From Erpobdella octoculata (lineage: Eukaryota > Annelida > Clitellata > Hirudinida > Erpobdellidae), in contig OZ022241.1 of assembly GCA_963978895.1 (NCBI GenBank), positions 16,463,341 to 16,527,340 of the forward strand: a stretch of DNA of 64,000 nt. Direction: 5' to 3'. The notes beneath the pieces are model-generated. The model ran no database searches and was not told the origin of the DNA. It saw nothing but the letters and a program-made list of their open reading frames with translations. Both the position numbers and the translations under genes were made by a program. Positions 21,982 through 33,245 of the stretch are shown here, in pieces (the stretch's first letter is position 1; every line of letters starts with the position of its first letter).

Positions 21982-22801
21982 CAGTGATGGGCACTTTAAC
22001 TACTGTAGTTGTAACTACTGTAGTTATAACTACATTTATAGTAGTTACATGGTAGTTATAACTACTTTTGTTTTTGAGTAGTTGCCATGTAGTTATAACT
22101 ACTTTTATGATTTAGTTTGGTAGTTATAACTAGTGTAACTACTTTGACTTAGCGTTGTAACAAAATTATTAAAAAGCCAGATAATTTAAAAATATAATCT
22201 AAAGCATCGAATGTTCAATCACTGAAGGATTATCCATTTGTAGAATGAGCTTTCATAAAAGCCAATTCTACTCTTCCAAGCATGGCTGGTATGATTTTGA
22301 CACCTCGAAGGTGCAAAATGAGTGACACTTTATTTGACCGTATGGTTTTTCTGAAAAGCCGTTTCAGTTTTAACAAATTTTGAACTTTGTCATTCAACCT
22401 TTATGTATCAATAAACACTTTGTTTTTTTTAAATTTGCTTAAAAATACTTTGTTTTTATTATATTTGCTTAAAAATACTTTGTTTTTATTATATTTGTTT
22501 AAAAATACTTTGTTTTTATTATATTTGCTTAAAAATACTTTGTTTTTATTATATTTAGTTAACAATCATTACTATTCTTTAAAAAAAATTATTAAATGCA
22601 AATTTATTTTTTGTTGTTGTGTTTTTATATCTTACAGTTAAAAAGTAGTTGGAAAGTAGTTAACTACTTTAGTAGTAGTTAACAAACTAGTTATAACTAC
22701 CTCTCTTCTAAAGTAGTTAACATGTAGTTATAACTACTTCTGTCATGAGGTAGTTGGCATGTAGTTGTAACTACAATTGAAGTAGTTGGTGCCCATCACT
22801 G
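21982..22801. mobile_element. hAT-type non-autonomous element, copy 2
   Basis: 820-bp close copy of 5831-6676 with the same ends (CAGTGATGGGCAC / GTGCCCATCACTG) and a different perfect 8-bp target duplication, GTTATCCT (21974-21981 and 22802-22809). It keeps the internal 28-bp repeats and the GTAGTTATAACTAC arrays. It lacks a short stretch present in copy 1 near 6490. No transposase. Confidence 0.92.
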
Positions 22802-22809
22802 GTTATCCT

Positions 22810-23839
22810 ACTTTTTAGTTTCATCAGGAATGCATTCCAACAGTTTGAAAATACTGTACGTGCTTTTCATCTCTTTTATTGAGCTTGTATATCAGTGAAA
22901 ATGTTTCCAAACAACGGCTTTGCTTCTAAAACTAAACTTTTGTGTACATTTTTTAATTTTTCCAAAAACCAATAACAATGCGGGGACGTAAATTGCGTGA
23001 TAGGCAAGGAGGGGCATTTCCTCCCCTGTATTTCAAAATTCGAAATTTGTTTTAACTACAGTAACTATATATTTTTTTAATTTTAACTTTACTTAACCTA
23101 CAAATGATTCAATGCGTATTGAAATCCTTTTGGCGTTTGTAGAAAATTTGCACCCCGCCTTGATTCTCAAAATTTAAATTTTTTATTTTTTATCGCCTAG
23201 AATTTATTATATAAATTCCTGGGGGGATGCACTTCAAAAATGTTTCACTATCTTTTCAAAAAAGCTAATGAACGGTGAGGGGTAGTCGTAAGTATTTCCC
23301 CAAATTGTTTTCAAAGACTTCCACTTTCTCTTCTCAAAAAAAGTTACGGTCATTTTCTAAAAACCATATATTATACCCAAAAAAATCAATTGATACTTTA
23401 GAAAGGAATGAATTTTTCCATCTTGTACCTACGTATTTATATAGATATAAAAAATAATGTGCGTGAGAAAGCATTTGCTTATCACATTCAAGCCGAAGGA
23501 GCTACATTTGGCATGCAGGTAGACTTCATTGATGAGCAAATTTTGAAAAATTAAAAAATACGTTATTTATTTGGTGTTTTATTGGCAAAAGAGAGAAAAA
23601 AAACTAAGCAAAAAACACAAGCAACACCAGGTTACCCTGTCAGTGAGCTATATATTGGCGGGAAAATAATGAATCTACGTCCTTGACACAATGCAATAAA
23701 AAGTAAGTTGTACAACATAAAACTAGTTATTTGAAAACCGTTCTTGTTTGAATGCATTGGGGCATTAAAAAGTCAGAGGGTGACTACTAAGTAAAGTTAC
23801 AGGCTCAATTGGTCGTCAGTGACCGAGTTTTTCAACCCA
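22810..23839. other. unassigned region
   Basis: No gene recognised. A phrase at 23500-23550 (ATTTGGCATGCAGGTAGAC) resembles common transposon flank sequence but is not assigned. Confidence 0.35.
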
Positions 23840-24034
23840 CAACGCAGAATTGAATGATCACATAGACTTTGGAGGAACTGAATCAGACTGCGTTCAACTG
23901 TAGAAAGAATTGACTATGTCGTTCACAGATTGCGGTCGATACCGTAAGTGAAGATTTTCTGTATTGATGGCGTTAACGAGAATTTGGGAAACGAATAAGT
24001 TGTTCGGGACGAAAACGATTAAGATGGGGTAATA
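23840..24034 (+). pseudogene. 3' end of an older SAP-family element
   Basis: Degenerate plus-strand match to the last coding bases and purine tract of the SAP element at 1531-3501. It has the GACTATGTCGTTCACAGATTG counterpart of the conserved C-terminal coding block, then TGTTCGGGACGAAAACGATT and a purine tract AAGATGGGG. The 5' part of the element is not found. Its LTR follows and is split by the element at 24077. Confidence 0.6.
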
Positions 24035-24076
24035 TTATATATCCATGGTATTATTTTCTCATTAAATTATGTATAT
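24035..24076 (+). repeat. first part of the older SAP element's 3' LTR
   Basis: Starts right after the purine tract, where the LTR should begin, and stops where the minus-strand SAP element was inserted. The rest resumes at 27071. ATAT is present on both sides of the inserted element. Confidence 0.5.
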
Positions 24077-24255
24077 TGTTGTAAAATCGTCAAATTGTAT
24101 TACAGGCCCAGAAGAATGGTTTTTTAGTTTATTGGATGATAATAAATGAAGCTTGGTTAATGCTACTTATACCTTCTAATCTATTCCCTGTTAATAGAAT
24201 AGTTCTCGGGATATCAATATATGGGAAAAGTGGAATCAGTACCATAGATATAACG
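24077..24255 (-). repeat. 3' LTR of SAP element copy 2
   Basis: 179-bp partner of 26891-27070, with several substitutions. Its terminal CA is changed to CG here. Confidence 0.85.
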
Positions 24256-25499
24256 CTACCCCCTTCTTAATCCTGTTCGTCCCGAACAGCATAGTCGCTT
24301 TTGGGAAATGCGACTCGGCCACAAACACAAAATACCTTCATCTTTGCTCGTGGCTTTGACCGCAATTCGCAAACAACATGGTCAAGTCTCTTGACCGTTT
24401 GACGCAGTTTCTTCCAGTTCTTCTTTGATTTATCAACAGAGTCTTTTTTTTGGCTCATCGTCGCCATTTCTGCACTGTTCATCAAAGCCTTTTTTGCATG
24501 CCTCGTCCTGAACATCTTTGCACGGTTTATCGGAATTGTCTGCTTTTTCTTTTTCCTTCACATCTTTTAGATCTTTCTCAAGAAACTCTTCAAAAGGTTT
24601 TTTGAAAACACGTTCCATAAATCCAATAAATTCCTTCATCAAACTGTTAATTGATTTTAAAATGATTCTTAGTCTATGTGATCTAGAATCCTCTGTGGAT
24701 TCATCTGATTTAGAATCCTCGGAACCGTTCTTTGTTCTTGGCTTATCTTTTCAGAGTTTTTGCTGGCTGCATTGCTATTGTTGTTTTGGAGAAGTTCCTC
24801 GCAGTCATCTTTGTTTCCTTCCAAACTACAATCGAACGTTTTCTTTTCACATTCCAACTCGGTTCTTTCATCGATGTCAACTTTCGTATCGTTCAGCGGA
24901 TCTTTCTTCAAATCATCGTCATCGTTTCTCAAATCAGTGTCTTCTTTTTTTGTCAAATTAGCTTTGACGTATTTCTCCATTGGAGTTTCGTCCGTTTTTA
25001 AAATCTAAAATCTGACCCATTAAAATTTGGTGCCGTCGTCTGTTATGGAGGCTACCGTTTCAGAACCGTCGCTGTCTGGGTAAAAGCAATCGCTGTTGTT
25101 GCCATTATTATAATCATCATCGTCACTTTCATCCTCATCGTTTTGCATTTCGTTTTCAACATTCTTTTCATCTTTTTTAGTTTTGTTGACGACGTCCAAA
25201 CCGACTGTATCATTGTCACCATCTTTGCCAGGCTCGTCATCACCATCTTTGCATGGTTCATCTTGAACATCTTTGCAAGGTTCATTATCATGACCGTCTT
25301 TGACAGGCACATCATCATGACCTTCTTTGACAGGCTCATCATTATGACCATCTTTGCATGGTTCATCTTGAACATCTTTGCATGGTTCATCTTGAACATC
25401 TTTGCATGGTTCATCTTGAATATCTTTGCATGGTTCATCTTGAACATCTTTGCATGGTTCATCTTGAACATCTTTGCATGGTTCATCTTAAAACAAAAA

Positions 25500-26268
25500 C
25501 ATAAAACATAAAACATAAAGGAAATGATGGGCGCAAACTACATGTCTCTATGCCCATATCTAGAATTATATAAAATATTGTTCATATATATGTTCTATAA
25601 ATAAATGTATGTATATATTATTAAAAAAAATTTTTATAGTTGTACATAATGTCGCTTATTTCGAAATGACAGTCGATTAATCTTTTAAATTCATTAACGT
25701 GTTCGGCTTCTATGATTTTCGAAGGGAGGTTGTTCCAAATTGCAGTCGATCTGGTCAGGAAGAAATATTTTCTGCAGTTGCCGTTGAATCTTTGTGTTTC
25801 CAGTTTGAACTTGTGACCTCTTGTTCTTCTTTCTTCTGATATCTTTATATTAGGAAAACACAAACGTCCTTCTTTGTCTTGAATAAAATTGTAGAGCATG
25901 ATCAGGTCCCCTCTCAGTCTTCTGTACTTTAAACAAGGAAGCTTCAACATTCTCAACCTGTCTTCATATTTCAATCCCTTGCATGCCTTGACCATTTTTG
26001 TTGCTCTCTTCTGGACTCTTTCAATGGCTTCTATGTCTTTTTTCTTCCATGGTGACCACACACTGACTGCATACTCCAATCTGGATCTAACCAAAGCTTT
26101 ATAAATCAATATAAAAGAATCTTTTGTCAAATCTTTAAAATTTCGTGAAATTATACCTAACAGTGAAAAACATTTTTTAATTATTTCATAAATGTGATCT
26201 ACAAATGTTAGTGAACTCTGGAATGTAACACCTAAATCTTTTATTTTGTCAAGAAAATTAAGTTCCAC
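25500..26268 (-). mobile_element. 5'-truncated CR1-like LINE inserted in SAP element
   Basis: Carries the last part of a CR1-like ORF2 (stop near 25621; about 220 residues). It includes LGVTFQSSLTFVDHI, LVRSRLEYAVSVWSPW, IERVQKRATKMV and RRLRGDLIMLYNFI, the region downstream of the catalytic reverse-transcriptase core. The 3' end has ATGTTTT-type short repeats (plus strand AAACATAAAACATAAAACAT). CATCTT on both sides is a probable target duplication. It lacks catalytic motifs and is dead on arrival. Confidence 0.85.
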
Positions 26269-26269
26269 A

Positions 26270-26515
26270 AAACATCTTGAACATCTTTGCATGGTTTATC
26301 TTGAACATCTTTGCATGGTTCATCTTGAACATCTTTGCATGGTTCATCTTGAATATCTTTGCATGGTTCATCTTGAACATCTTTGCATGGTTCATCTTGA
26401 ACATCTTTGCATGGTTCATCTTGAACATCTTTGCAGGGTTCATCTTAAACATCTTTGCATGGTTCATCTTGAACATCTTTGCATGGTTCATCTTGAACAT
26501 CTTTGCATGGCTCAT
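26270..26515 (-). repeat. 24-bp coding minisatellite (CKDVQDEP units)
   Basis: About ten units of 24 bp (CATCTTTGCATGGTTCATCT on the plus strand plus 4 bases), each encoding CKDVQDEP. The same array continues at 25345-25490 beyond the LINE and occurs again at 51700-51955. Confidence 0.93.
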
Positions 26516-26890
26516 CATCATGACCGTCTTTTTTGTTTCAGCAATTGTTTGTGTCGCCATTGAGTAGTTCAAGAAATTTTTTCATTTTCTGCTGTGCTGC
26601 TCTGTTTTGCTCCTGTGTTGCTCTGTTTTGCTCCTGTGCTGCTCTGTGTGCTGCTCTGATTTCTTCCGCAGTCTTGTTCAGAGCCTTCATCAATTCATTT
26701 TCTGTTTCGAATTCGTACTCTTCTAGGTCAAACCCATTGTCCTCCAATGACGTCTGGAGGCGGTCCATGAGCTCAGACTTTTTCATTTATCACTGAGCTC
26801 TCGTTTTCTAAGTTTCTGCCTCAACTCGAGTATCAAGAGCTCATCCAGTGCTTTCAAAACCATTCTTGTAATCTCACTTCTGATCACCAG

Positions 26891-27070
26891 TGTTGTAAGA
26901 TCGTCAAATCATATTACAGGTCCAGAAGAATGGTTTTCTAGTTTATTGGAAGATAATAAATAAAGCTTGGTTAAAACTACTTATACCTTCTAATCTATTC
27001 CCTGTTAATAATAATAGTTCTCGGGATATCAATATATGGGAAAAGTGGAATCAGTACCATAGATATAACA
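26891..27070 (-). repeat. 5' LTR of SAP element copy 2
   Basis: 180-bp terminal repeat, TG...CA, ending in GATATAACA on the plus strand. Similar to the LTRs of copy 3 (50256-50436, 52339-52519). Confidence 0.87.
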
Positions 27071-27268
27071 ATATATACAAACTAGCAGCGAGACAGAGCA
27101 GTGTAATCGTTATTTTATAATTATTATTCAAGTGTTACATATATCTTTAATAAAACTAGTTGGAATTACAAGTATTAAAACTTTTCATGTCTAGTTATGT
27201 GTTTTTAATCACCCAATAAATTTTAGAACCATTCCAAAGAACCGTATACGATTAGCAATATCGTAACA
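27071..27268 (+). repeat. second part of the older SAP element's 3' LTR
   Basis: Its end, AACCATTCC...GTATACGATTAGCAATATCGTAACA, matches the end of the LTR at 1531-1719 (GTATACGATTTGG, ATATCGTAACA). Joined with 24035-24076 it gives one LTR of about 240 bp that was split by the insertion of copy 2. Confidence 0.65.
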
Positions 27269-27993
27269 ATAAACATTTTTGTGATATATACTGAAAATTT
27301 ATCGAATTAGTTTGCTAAATAAAAGTGACGAAAAAATTATTTAACATTTAAGAAACAATCTATTTTTAGACCACAGTTGGATAATACAGATAAGCAGACA
27401 TTTTTTTGACTTCACTACAGCAATATCTATGGTTTTATTTCTATAGTAACGACTTTGTTGATGCTGTTCTTAATGAACTTGTTATGCCGTTCAGTTAATG
27501 TTTGTTCGTTTAATAATTGTGGTTCATTACATTCATTTTAGTTATTTATAGAAGAAACTAGGTTGTTAATGAACGCCCTTGGCGCCCGTTTATTTAGCCT
27601 TTGCCCGTTAAAAATGTGGTAACGAATCTATAGCTGCGTTATCCCTGATAACGGTTTCTATAGTAGCAATGCCTAGTCCGCTTGACGACACAAAATTCAT
27701 TATTTATTTAAATAATACATAAATGAGAAGCTGGCGCCCAAGAAAAACAACAACATCTTTAAAAAATAAATATATATAATAATTACATTATTTTTTTTTA
27801 TTTATTAATTAATTAATTAAATAAATAATTAAAATAAATAAAAGAAAGATGCGATTTAGCAATTTCTCTCTCTCCTATCTCTGTAACGTTGGTGACGGGT
27901 GTATTACCGCGTGAGTTTAGTTTAAAATTATAGGCATCTTTTTTATATACAAATAATTTTTATAATTATTTAATTATTCATATATTTAATAAC
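27269..27993. other. unassigned; duplicated flank of the MITE
   Basis: No gene. The stretch 27655-27725 (GTAGCAATGCCTAGTCCGCTTGACGACA...TTATTTA) recurs at about 29028-29093 beyond the MITE, so the MITE sits between two copies of an older repeat. Confidence 0.45.
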
Positions 27994-28918
27994 TAGGGGA
28001 AAGTGGGGTAATATGGGGTACCCACCTTTTTATTATAAGAACAGCGTTATAAGAATATTTAATTAGCGATCTATGGTCATATTGGTTATGTAACTCTGCG
28101 CATAGCCGATTAAGCAATTTTGTTTACGAGTTTACGTAATAGATTAGAAATCATTTTTTAACGTTTTCTGTTAAGTTCCATCAACTGTGTTTCTCTACGC
28201 ATAAAAGAGAGAAAAAGTAAGATATTTTCTAACAATTGTGAATTTCTATTTTTTTGGGATATACTTTAACAGTGTTTTTAATTATCAGCCGCTACAATGT
28301 TGATTTGCCAAAATTTTACAGATTTTATTCGTGGTATGCTGTTAGGTAATATGGGGTATCTCGGCTGGGGTAATATGAGGTACACCCCATATTACCATAT
28401 TCATGATTTCTTCACTTTTTACACGCATTTCATCATTGATCTGTTACCTTTATTTTATTATGTCATTACTTTATACTGCTTTATTATCTTTTCAGATGCC
28501 ACGTAATTATGCAAAACTTACAATACGGAGCCCCAGAGTCAACATCTGCAGTGACCCTCATTTAATATTTTTAAAATGTTTTTATTACTTTTGTTATTGT
28601 TTTATTAATACAATATTGTTTTATAACAATTACTTTTGTTGTCCTTTTTATATTTAGGTTTAATGAAAGCTGGAACATACCTAACTTTCAAGTACCCCAT
28701 ATTACCCCACCTCTAGTGGGTAATATGGGGTACTTGAATGCTACACTTTATTCAATTATTTTCTAAAAAATGAAATCATATTTGCTTAAATGTTTCATTA
28801 ACTCATAGTAATATGTCTGCTTGGTATACAGAGCAAAAAAAATTAAATTTCTGCCACTATAATATGGTTTAAATTATATTTTTTTGTTAAGTACCCCATA
28901 ATACCCCACTTTCCCCTA
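27994..28918. mobile_element. MITE with GGGGTAATATGGGGTA ends
   Basis: Ends are inverted repeats of about 28 bp beginning TAGGGGAAAGTGGGGTAATA on the left and finishing ...TACCCCACTTTCCCCTA on the right. The flanks allow a TA or an ACT duplication; I cannot decide which. The word GGGTAATATGGGGTA recurs inside near 28345 and 28720, with an inverted partner near 28384. No transposase, so the superfamily is not assigned. Confidence 0.8.
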
Positions 28919-28920
28919 CT

Positions 28921-29396
28921 AATAGAAATATTTACTATAAGCTATACGACAAATTACGTAAGAAATAAACTAACGGCCTCTAAAGCAGAGATGCCTCGTC
29001 CAATAACATATCGCCACGTTTTTCTATCCTAGTAGCAAAGTCTTGTCCGCTTGACGACATAAAATTACTTATTTATTTAATTAATAAATAAATGAGGAAA
29101 AAAATAAATAATATATTTATTATTTAAATTTGTTTCTCCTTATTTTTTAAAAAGCGCTTTTCAATTCGCTTATAAATTTGCTCAAGCGAATTGAATTCGC
29201 CTGTTTATAAATTTTGAAACTAAAATAATTTAATCGAAAAAAAGATGAAATCATATGAAAAATAATTGAATATTAATATTCTAAATGGTAAAAATAAGTG
29301 GTGAAAGTTTTAGAGCTCTAGTTAGTCTAGAAGTTTGTTAAAAATCGATTGAAAATTCCTGCGATTGCAGCGCCATCTAACAGCGTGACAAAATCA
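28921..29396. other. unassigned spacer
   Basis: AT-rich, with the second copy of the flanking repeat described for 27269-27993. No gene. Confidence 0.4.
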
Positions 29397-29856
29397 ATGA
29401 GTGAGTGAGTGAGTGAGTGAGTGAGTGAGTGAGTGAGTGAGTGAGTGAGTGAGTGAGTGAGTGAGTGAGTGAGTGAGTGAGTGAGTGAGTGAGTGAGTGA
29501 GTGAGTGAGTGAGTGAGTGAGTGAGTGAGTGAGTGAGTGAGTGAGTGAGTGAGTGAGTGAGTGAGTGAGTGAGTGAGTGAGTGAGTGAGTGAGTGAGTGA
29601 GTGAGTGAGTGAGTGAGTGAGTGAGTGAGTGAGTGAGTGAGTGAGTGAGTGAGTGAGTGAGTGAGTGAGTGAGTGAGTGAGTGAGTGAGTGAGTGAGTGA
29701 GTGAGTGAGTGAGTGAGTGAGTGAGTGAGTGAGTGAGTGAGTGAGTGAGTGAGTGAGTGAGTGAGTGAGTGAGTGAGTGAGTGAGTGAGTGAGTGAGTGA
29801 GTGAGTGAGTGAGTGAGTGAGTGAGTGAGTGAGTGAGTGAGCGAGCGAGCGAGTGA
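29397..29856. repeat. long GAGT tetranucleotide microsatellite
   Basis: About 460 bp of almost perfect GAGT units, with three GAGC variants only at the right end (29840-29850). Confidence 0.97.
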
Positions 29857-31194
29857 CGAGGGCTACTATATTATAGATAATTACACACCAATTTAGTTAC
29901 TAAAACTAACAGCCCACATTGAATTAAACACCAATCGATCAAGCTAATTCTGATTTATTGAGTTTGTTAAGTAATTAAGAAGTAATTAAGATTTCAGCCT
30001 GAGACTTTTTTTCTAACAATCGAACTTGTTACTTGATTGTCACAAATATCTTTTATAATATTTTTGTGTAAATAATTATTATTTAAGACATTAGATATTT
30101 AATATTATCCACATTACATCATCTTTACATCATCTTCATCATCATTATCATCATCACCAGACCGAGGAATGGTGATCGGTTTTATTACCTTCATGACAGC
30201 AACTGGAAGCATAATTTTTCTCCTTTATTTCATGTGCAATATCATTTAATAGCTGTTATTTTAGCAACTAATTATTATTTAATAAAAATTGCTAAAGAAA
30301 GTTTGATTTATTTTTGTCGATTTCAGCAAACATAGAACCGTAATTTTACAACATAGAACAAAATACTTTTTGATTTTCTATTAACGTTTATTACATAGAT
30401 TTTAAAACTTAAACATTAAATCAAATCAAAAAAGGCATTTAATTTTGTTTGCACGTTGATAAATGAAATAGCTGAAATTATCCAAATAAGTTCAAGTCGA
30501 GTTTGATTAGGCCAGCAAATTATTTAAATAATAGCAAATGTAAACAACAGAATATTTAAACCATAACAAATCTAAACAACATAATACTAAAACAATAGGA
30601 AATTTGCACTACAAATAGTTTCAGTAATGGCAAATATATAAAAACGTTTTTCCATCCTAGTCTGTTTATCAGTGCACACAAGCGTTGTAAGAAAATTCCA
30701 TTATGCAAGATGGCAACGAATTTGGTTTCGATGATAAAGCTGTTATAAATCAATTGTAATCGATAGAAATGCTCATCAAAACAAAACTACGGAAAAAGCC
30801 CAAACAGAATCTAAAAAAATAATTTTTTAGGCCACCACTGCTCTAAAAACAGCATGCAGTGCATAAATGAAGGTAATTGACAAATATACCAAAGACGAAT
30901 GTAGAATATTTTATTTAAAGTCTGAACGATGTTTCGAGTGATCAGGATTTGGAAGAAAATGCTATGTGATGAGATAACGGTAACCAAACTATAACAGTTT
31001 GCTGAAGGTGATGGTTTGCTGATGCAAATTTTTTTTCTGAACCGGACTCTTTCTGTGTTCAAAGACGGATGATGTTTGAAGCAAAAGATGTAAATAAACA
31101 TTTCCAAAAATGTTTGGAAAAAAGGCCAAGGGGCAGCAAGTTGCTGGTATGAAACATCACAAAACATAGTCGTCGAACAATTATTTATTCATTG
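29857..31194. other. unassigned AT-rich region
   Basis: Only a short CAT-rich run at 30115-30160 stands out. A 118-codon minus-strand frame at 30811-31167 has no recognisable domain. Confidence 0.35.
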
Positions 31195-31315
31195 TAGTTA
31201 TTGTAGTTACCGGGTAAAATAATTTTTCTCAGTGGGGCATGTAAAAGAACAGCGCCTCTGAGCTCTGGAAGAGGCGCTATATAAATTAGCAAACATTTAC
31301 ATTTACATTTACATT
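31195..31315 (+). repeat. SINE 3' part (GCGCTATATAAAT tail)
   Basis: Matches the 3' half of the tRNA-derived SINE at 58318-58530: CGGGTAAAAT, GGGGCATGTAAAAGAACAGC, then a GAGGCGCTATATAAATT hairpin arm and a TTTACATTTACATT tail. The tRNA-like head is missing. Confidence 0.75.
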
Positions 31316-32533
31316 GAAGGTTGAACTAACTTGGCGTAGCATATTTTTACAGTACATCGTAACCTAAGCCAATTTTTCAAAGAACGTGATTGAATATTGC
31401 AACACTTTCCAATTATTCCCTTGTTGGATATTATGCCTGGAACTCTTTTTACTTTGAAATTTAGTCAAATAAATTGTTTGCCATATGTTCAATCGACGGT
31501 TCAAAGTCAGTCCCATGCACCATATACATATTTGTTTTAATTATTTCCTAGATAAAATAAATGAAGTGAAAATAACATACATTTTTAACATGATTAAATT
31601 GATAATTGTTGCAAATTAGCAAGTATGTTCCATAATAACAAAACAATAGCAGACATCTTTTTTTTAAAAATGCTTATCCACATAATATTAAATATAAACA
31701 AACAACAAAAATCTATATGGTATCAACCATATAATATACAATTTGAAAAATGAAAACCGTTTATTGAATTTAGTAATTTAATATCCTGTTTTGCATTATG
31801 TAATAAACTGATCTTTTTGGCATTATTGAGGTAGAAATATTAATGGTTGCTAAGGTTGATGGTAAGAATCATCAAACCCCAGACCAAAAAAAACCTTCAG
31901 TCATTTCAACAACACCCTCATATGGCAGTATTCTCAATGGACGGTTACAGCCCATACTATAATCAGATTGTTGTACTTTTATGTACAAGAGGATGCTTAC
32001 TCTTTTATATTGGGTTCAATCTTTTCAGATGCACCAGGGTCTTAGCAAAAGTACCTAAGCACACATACACAAACACACACTCACAAAAACACAGACACAC
32101 AGATTCAATCAAACACGCTCATACACAATAAAGCAAACACATTATTTTGAAGATACACTTGTTTCAAGTTCTAATAACTAATGACAACAAAAAACTATTT
32201 TGATAAATAACTTTCTTACACTTCAGGAGTAAAACTGACAAAACTGAATTACATCTCTTTGTCATCTTTCCATTAAAAAGCAAATTTTTTAAAGTAAAAA
32301 ATTGTTACGTTTTTAAGGAAGAAGGAGCTGCTAAAAGTTTTGAAGAAAATGTTTTGTGATTTTGTAAATTTAATCTGTCATGACAAGTTATGAGTTGAAA
32401 TTTCTTTAGTTTTATTTTAAATTTCCGAAATTTGTTCAGAACTTAAAAGCTAAAATTATTCTATTTAGAAGATGCAACATTTGTTATGAGTTAAGTAAAG
32501 GATTGTATATTTTAACAAATGTTTTAGATAATA
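31316..32533. other. unassigned region
   Basis: No gene recognised. A CA-rich stretch lies at 32065-32130 (ACACACAAAAACACAG-like). Confidence 0.4.
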
Positions 32534-32650
32534 CTAGCGGGGTTACCCGGAGTTGCGTGGGGTTTTTAGAGGTTTTTCTATCGTTTTTTTCTCTCGCTCC
32601 CGTTTTTCCCCCGCTTGCCTTCCCGTCCCCGCTTCCTTTCTCGCTTTATT
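32534..32650 (-). mobile_element. Helitron-like 3' end
   Basis: Begins CTAGCGGGGTTACCCGG on the plus strand, the reverse complement of the hairpin-CTAG end, with A on the outer side giving CTAG-T. CGCTCCCG pyrimidine units follow. It may belong with the related interior at 34560-34830. Confidence 0.5.
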
Positions 32651-33030
32651 TCAACAATGTATGAATTCATATTTTTATAAACATGTAGAAAAAATTACTT
32701 TGAATAGCACAAACACAAATAAACTTGCACACAATCACAAGCATTTTAAACAAATTTCTTCCTCACAGACACTCATGCAAAAACATTCACAGAAACATAC
32801 ACAAATTTCCACCCACATATTCCCCCCTCCATTGAAAATACTGAATTTACGTTCCTGTCCACATACATGAGTGAAAAAAACATTTACACAAACATACACA
32901 AATATCTACAAGCACTTTTTTTATTGTTTTACCACATTTCTATTAATTAACCGACTTGATTTTGCAACTGTTCTGTTAAGCGCCCTTTAAGCGGATTCTG
33001 CTGCACACGGTGCTATATAAATTGTTGTTT
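32651..33030. other. CA-rich spacer
   Basis: Contains AAACATACACAAAT-like words. Next to the AAT repeat there is a GGTGCTATATAAATTGTTGT phrase, reminiscent of the SINE tail at 31195. Confidence 0.4.

Positions 33031-33245
<215 letters not shown>

Larger units (their letters stand above)
24280..26863 (-). pseudogene. SAP-domain acidic repeat protein, interrupted copy
   Basis: The start codon is at 26863-26861 (MVLKALDELL). The SAP domain is frame-shifted near 26787, and the coiled-coil-like stretch of Ala-Gln-Glu-Asn repeats follows (26538-26786). Next come about ten CKDVQDEP units, the LINE insertion, further CKDVQDEP units, the acidic region (24669-25310), and the conserved C-terminal block (KLRQTVKRLDHVVCELR) at 24330-24420. 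Several frame shifts separate these pieces, so this copy cannot make the full protein. The part at 26270-26870 is nearly identical to 51850-52320. Confidence 0.8.
24077..27070 (-). mobile_element. SAP-domain non-autonomous LTR retrotransposon, copy 2
   Basis: Minus-strand element with LTRs at 26891-27070 (5') and 24077-24255 (3'). It has a tRNA-Leu-type primer site with one inserted base (26872-26890) and a purine tract seen as CTACCCCCTTCTT at 24255-24268. Its gene is interrupted by a LINE fragment (25500-26268) lying inside the Cys-repeat tract. ATAT flanks it on both sides (24073-24076, 27071-27074), a likely target duplication. Confidence 0.87.

Noticed and set aside
25143..25511. Plus-strand ORF of repeated FAWFILNI units
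   Set aside because: Antisense shadow of the CKDVQDEP array of the SAP gene.
26246..26563. Plus-strand ORF of repeated HLCMVHLE units
   Set aside because: Another antisense phase of the same 24-bp array.
29397..29856. CRISPR-like regular repeat
   Set aside because: A simple tetranucleotide repeat without spacers, in animal DNA.
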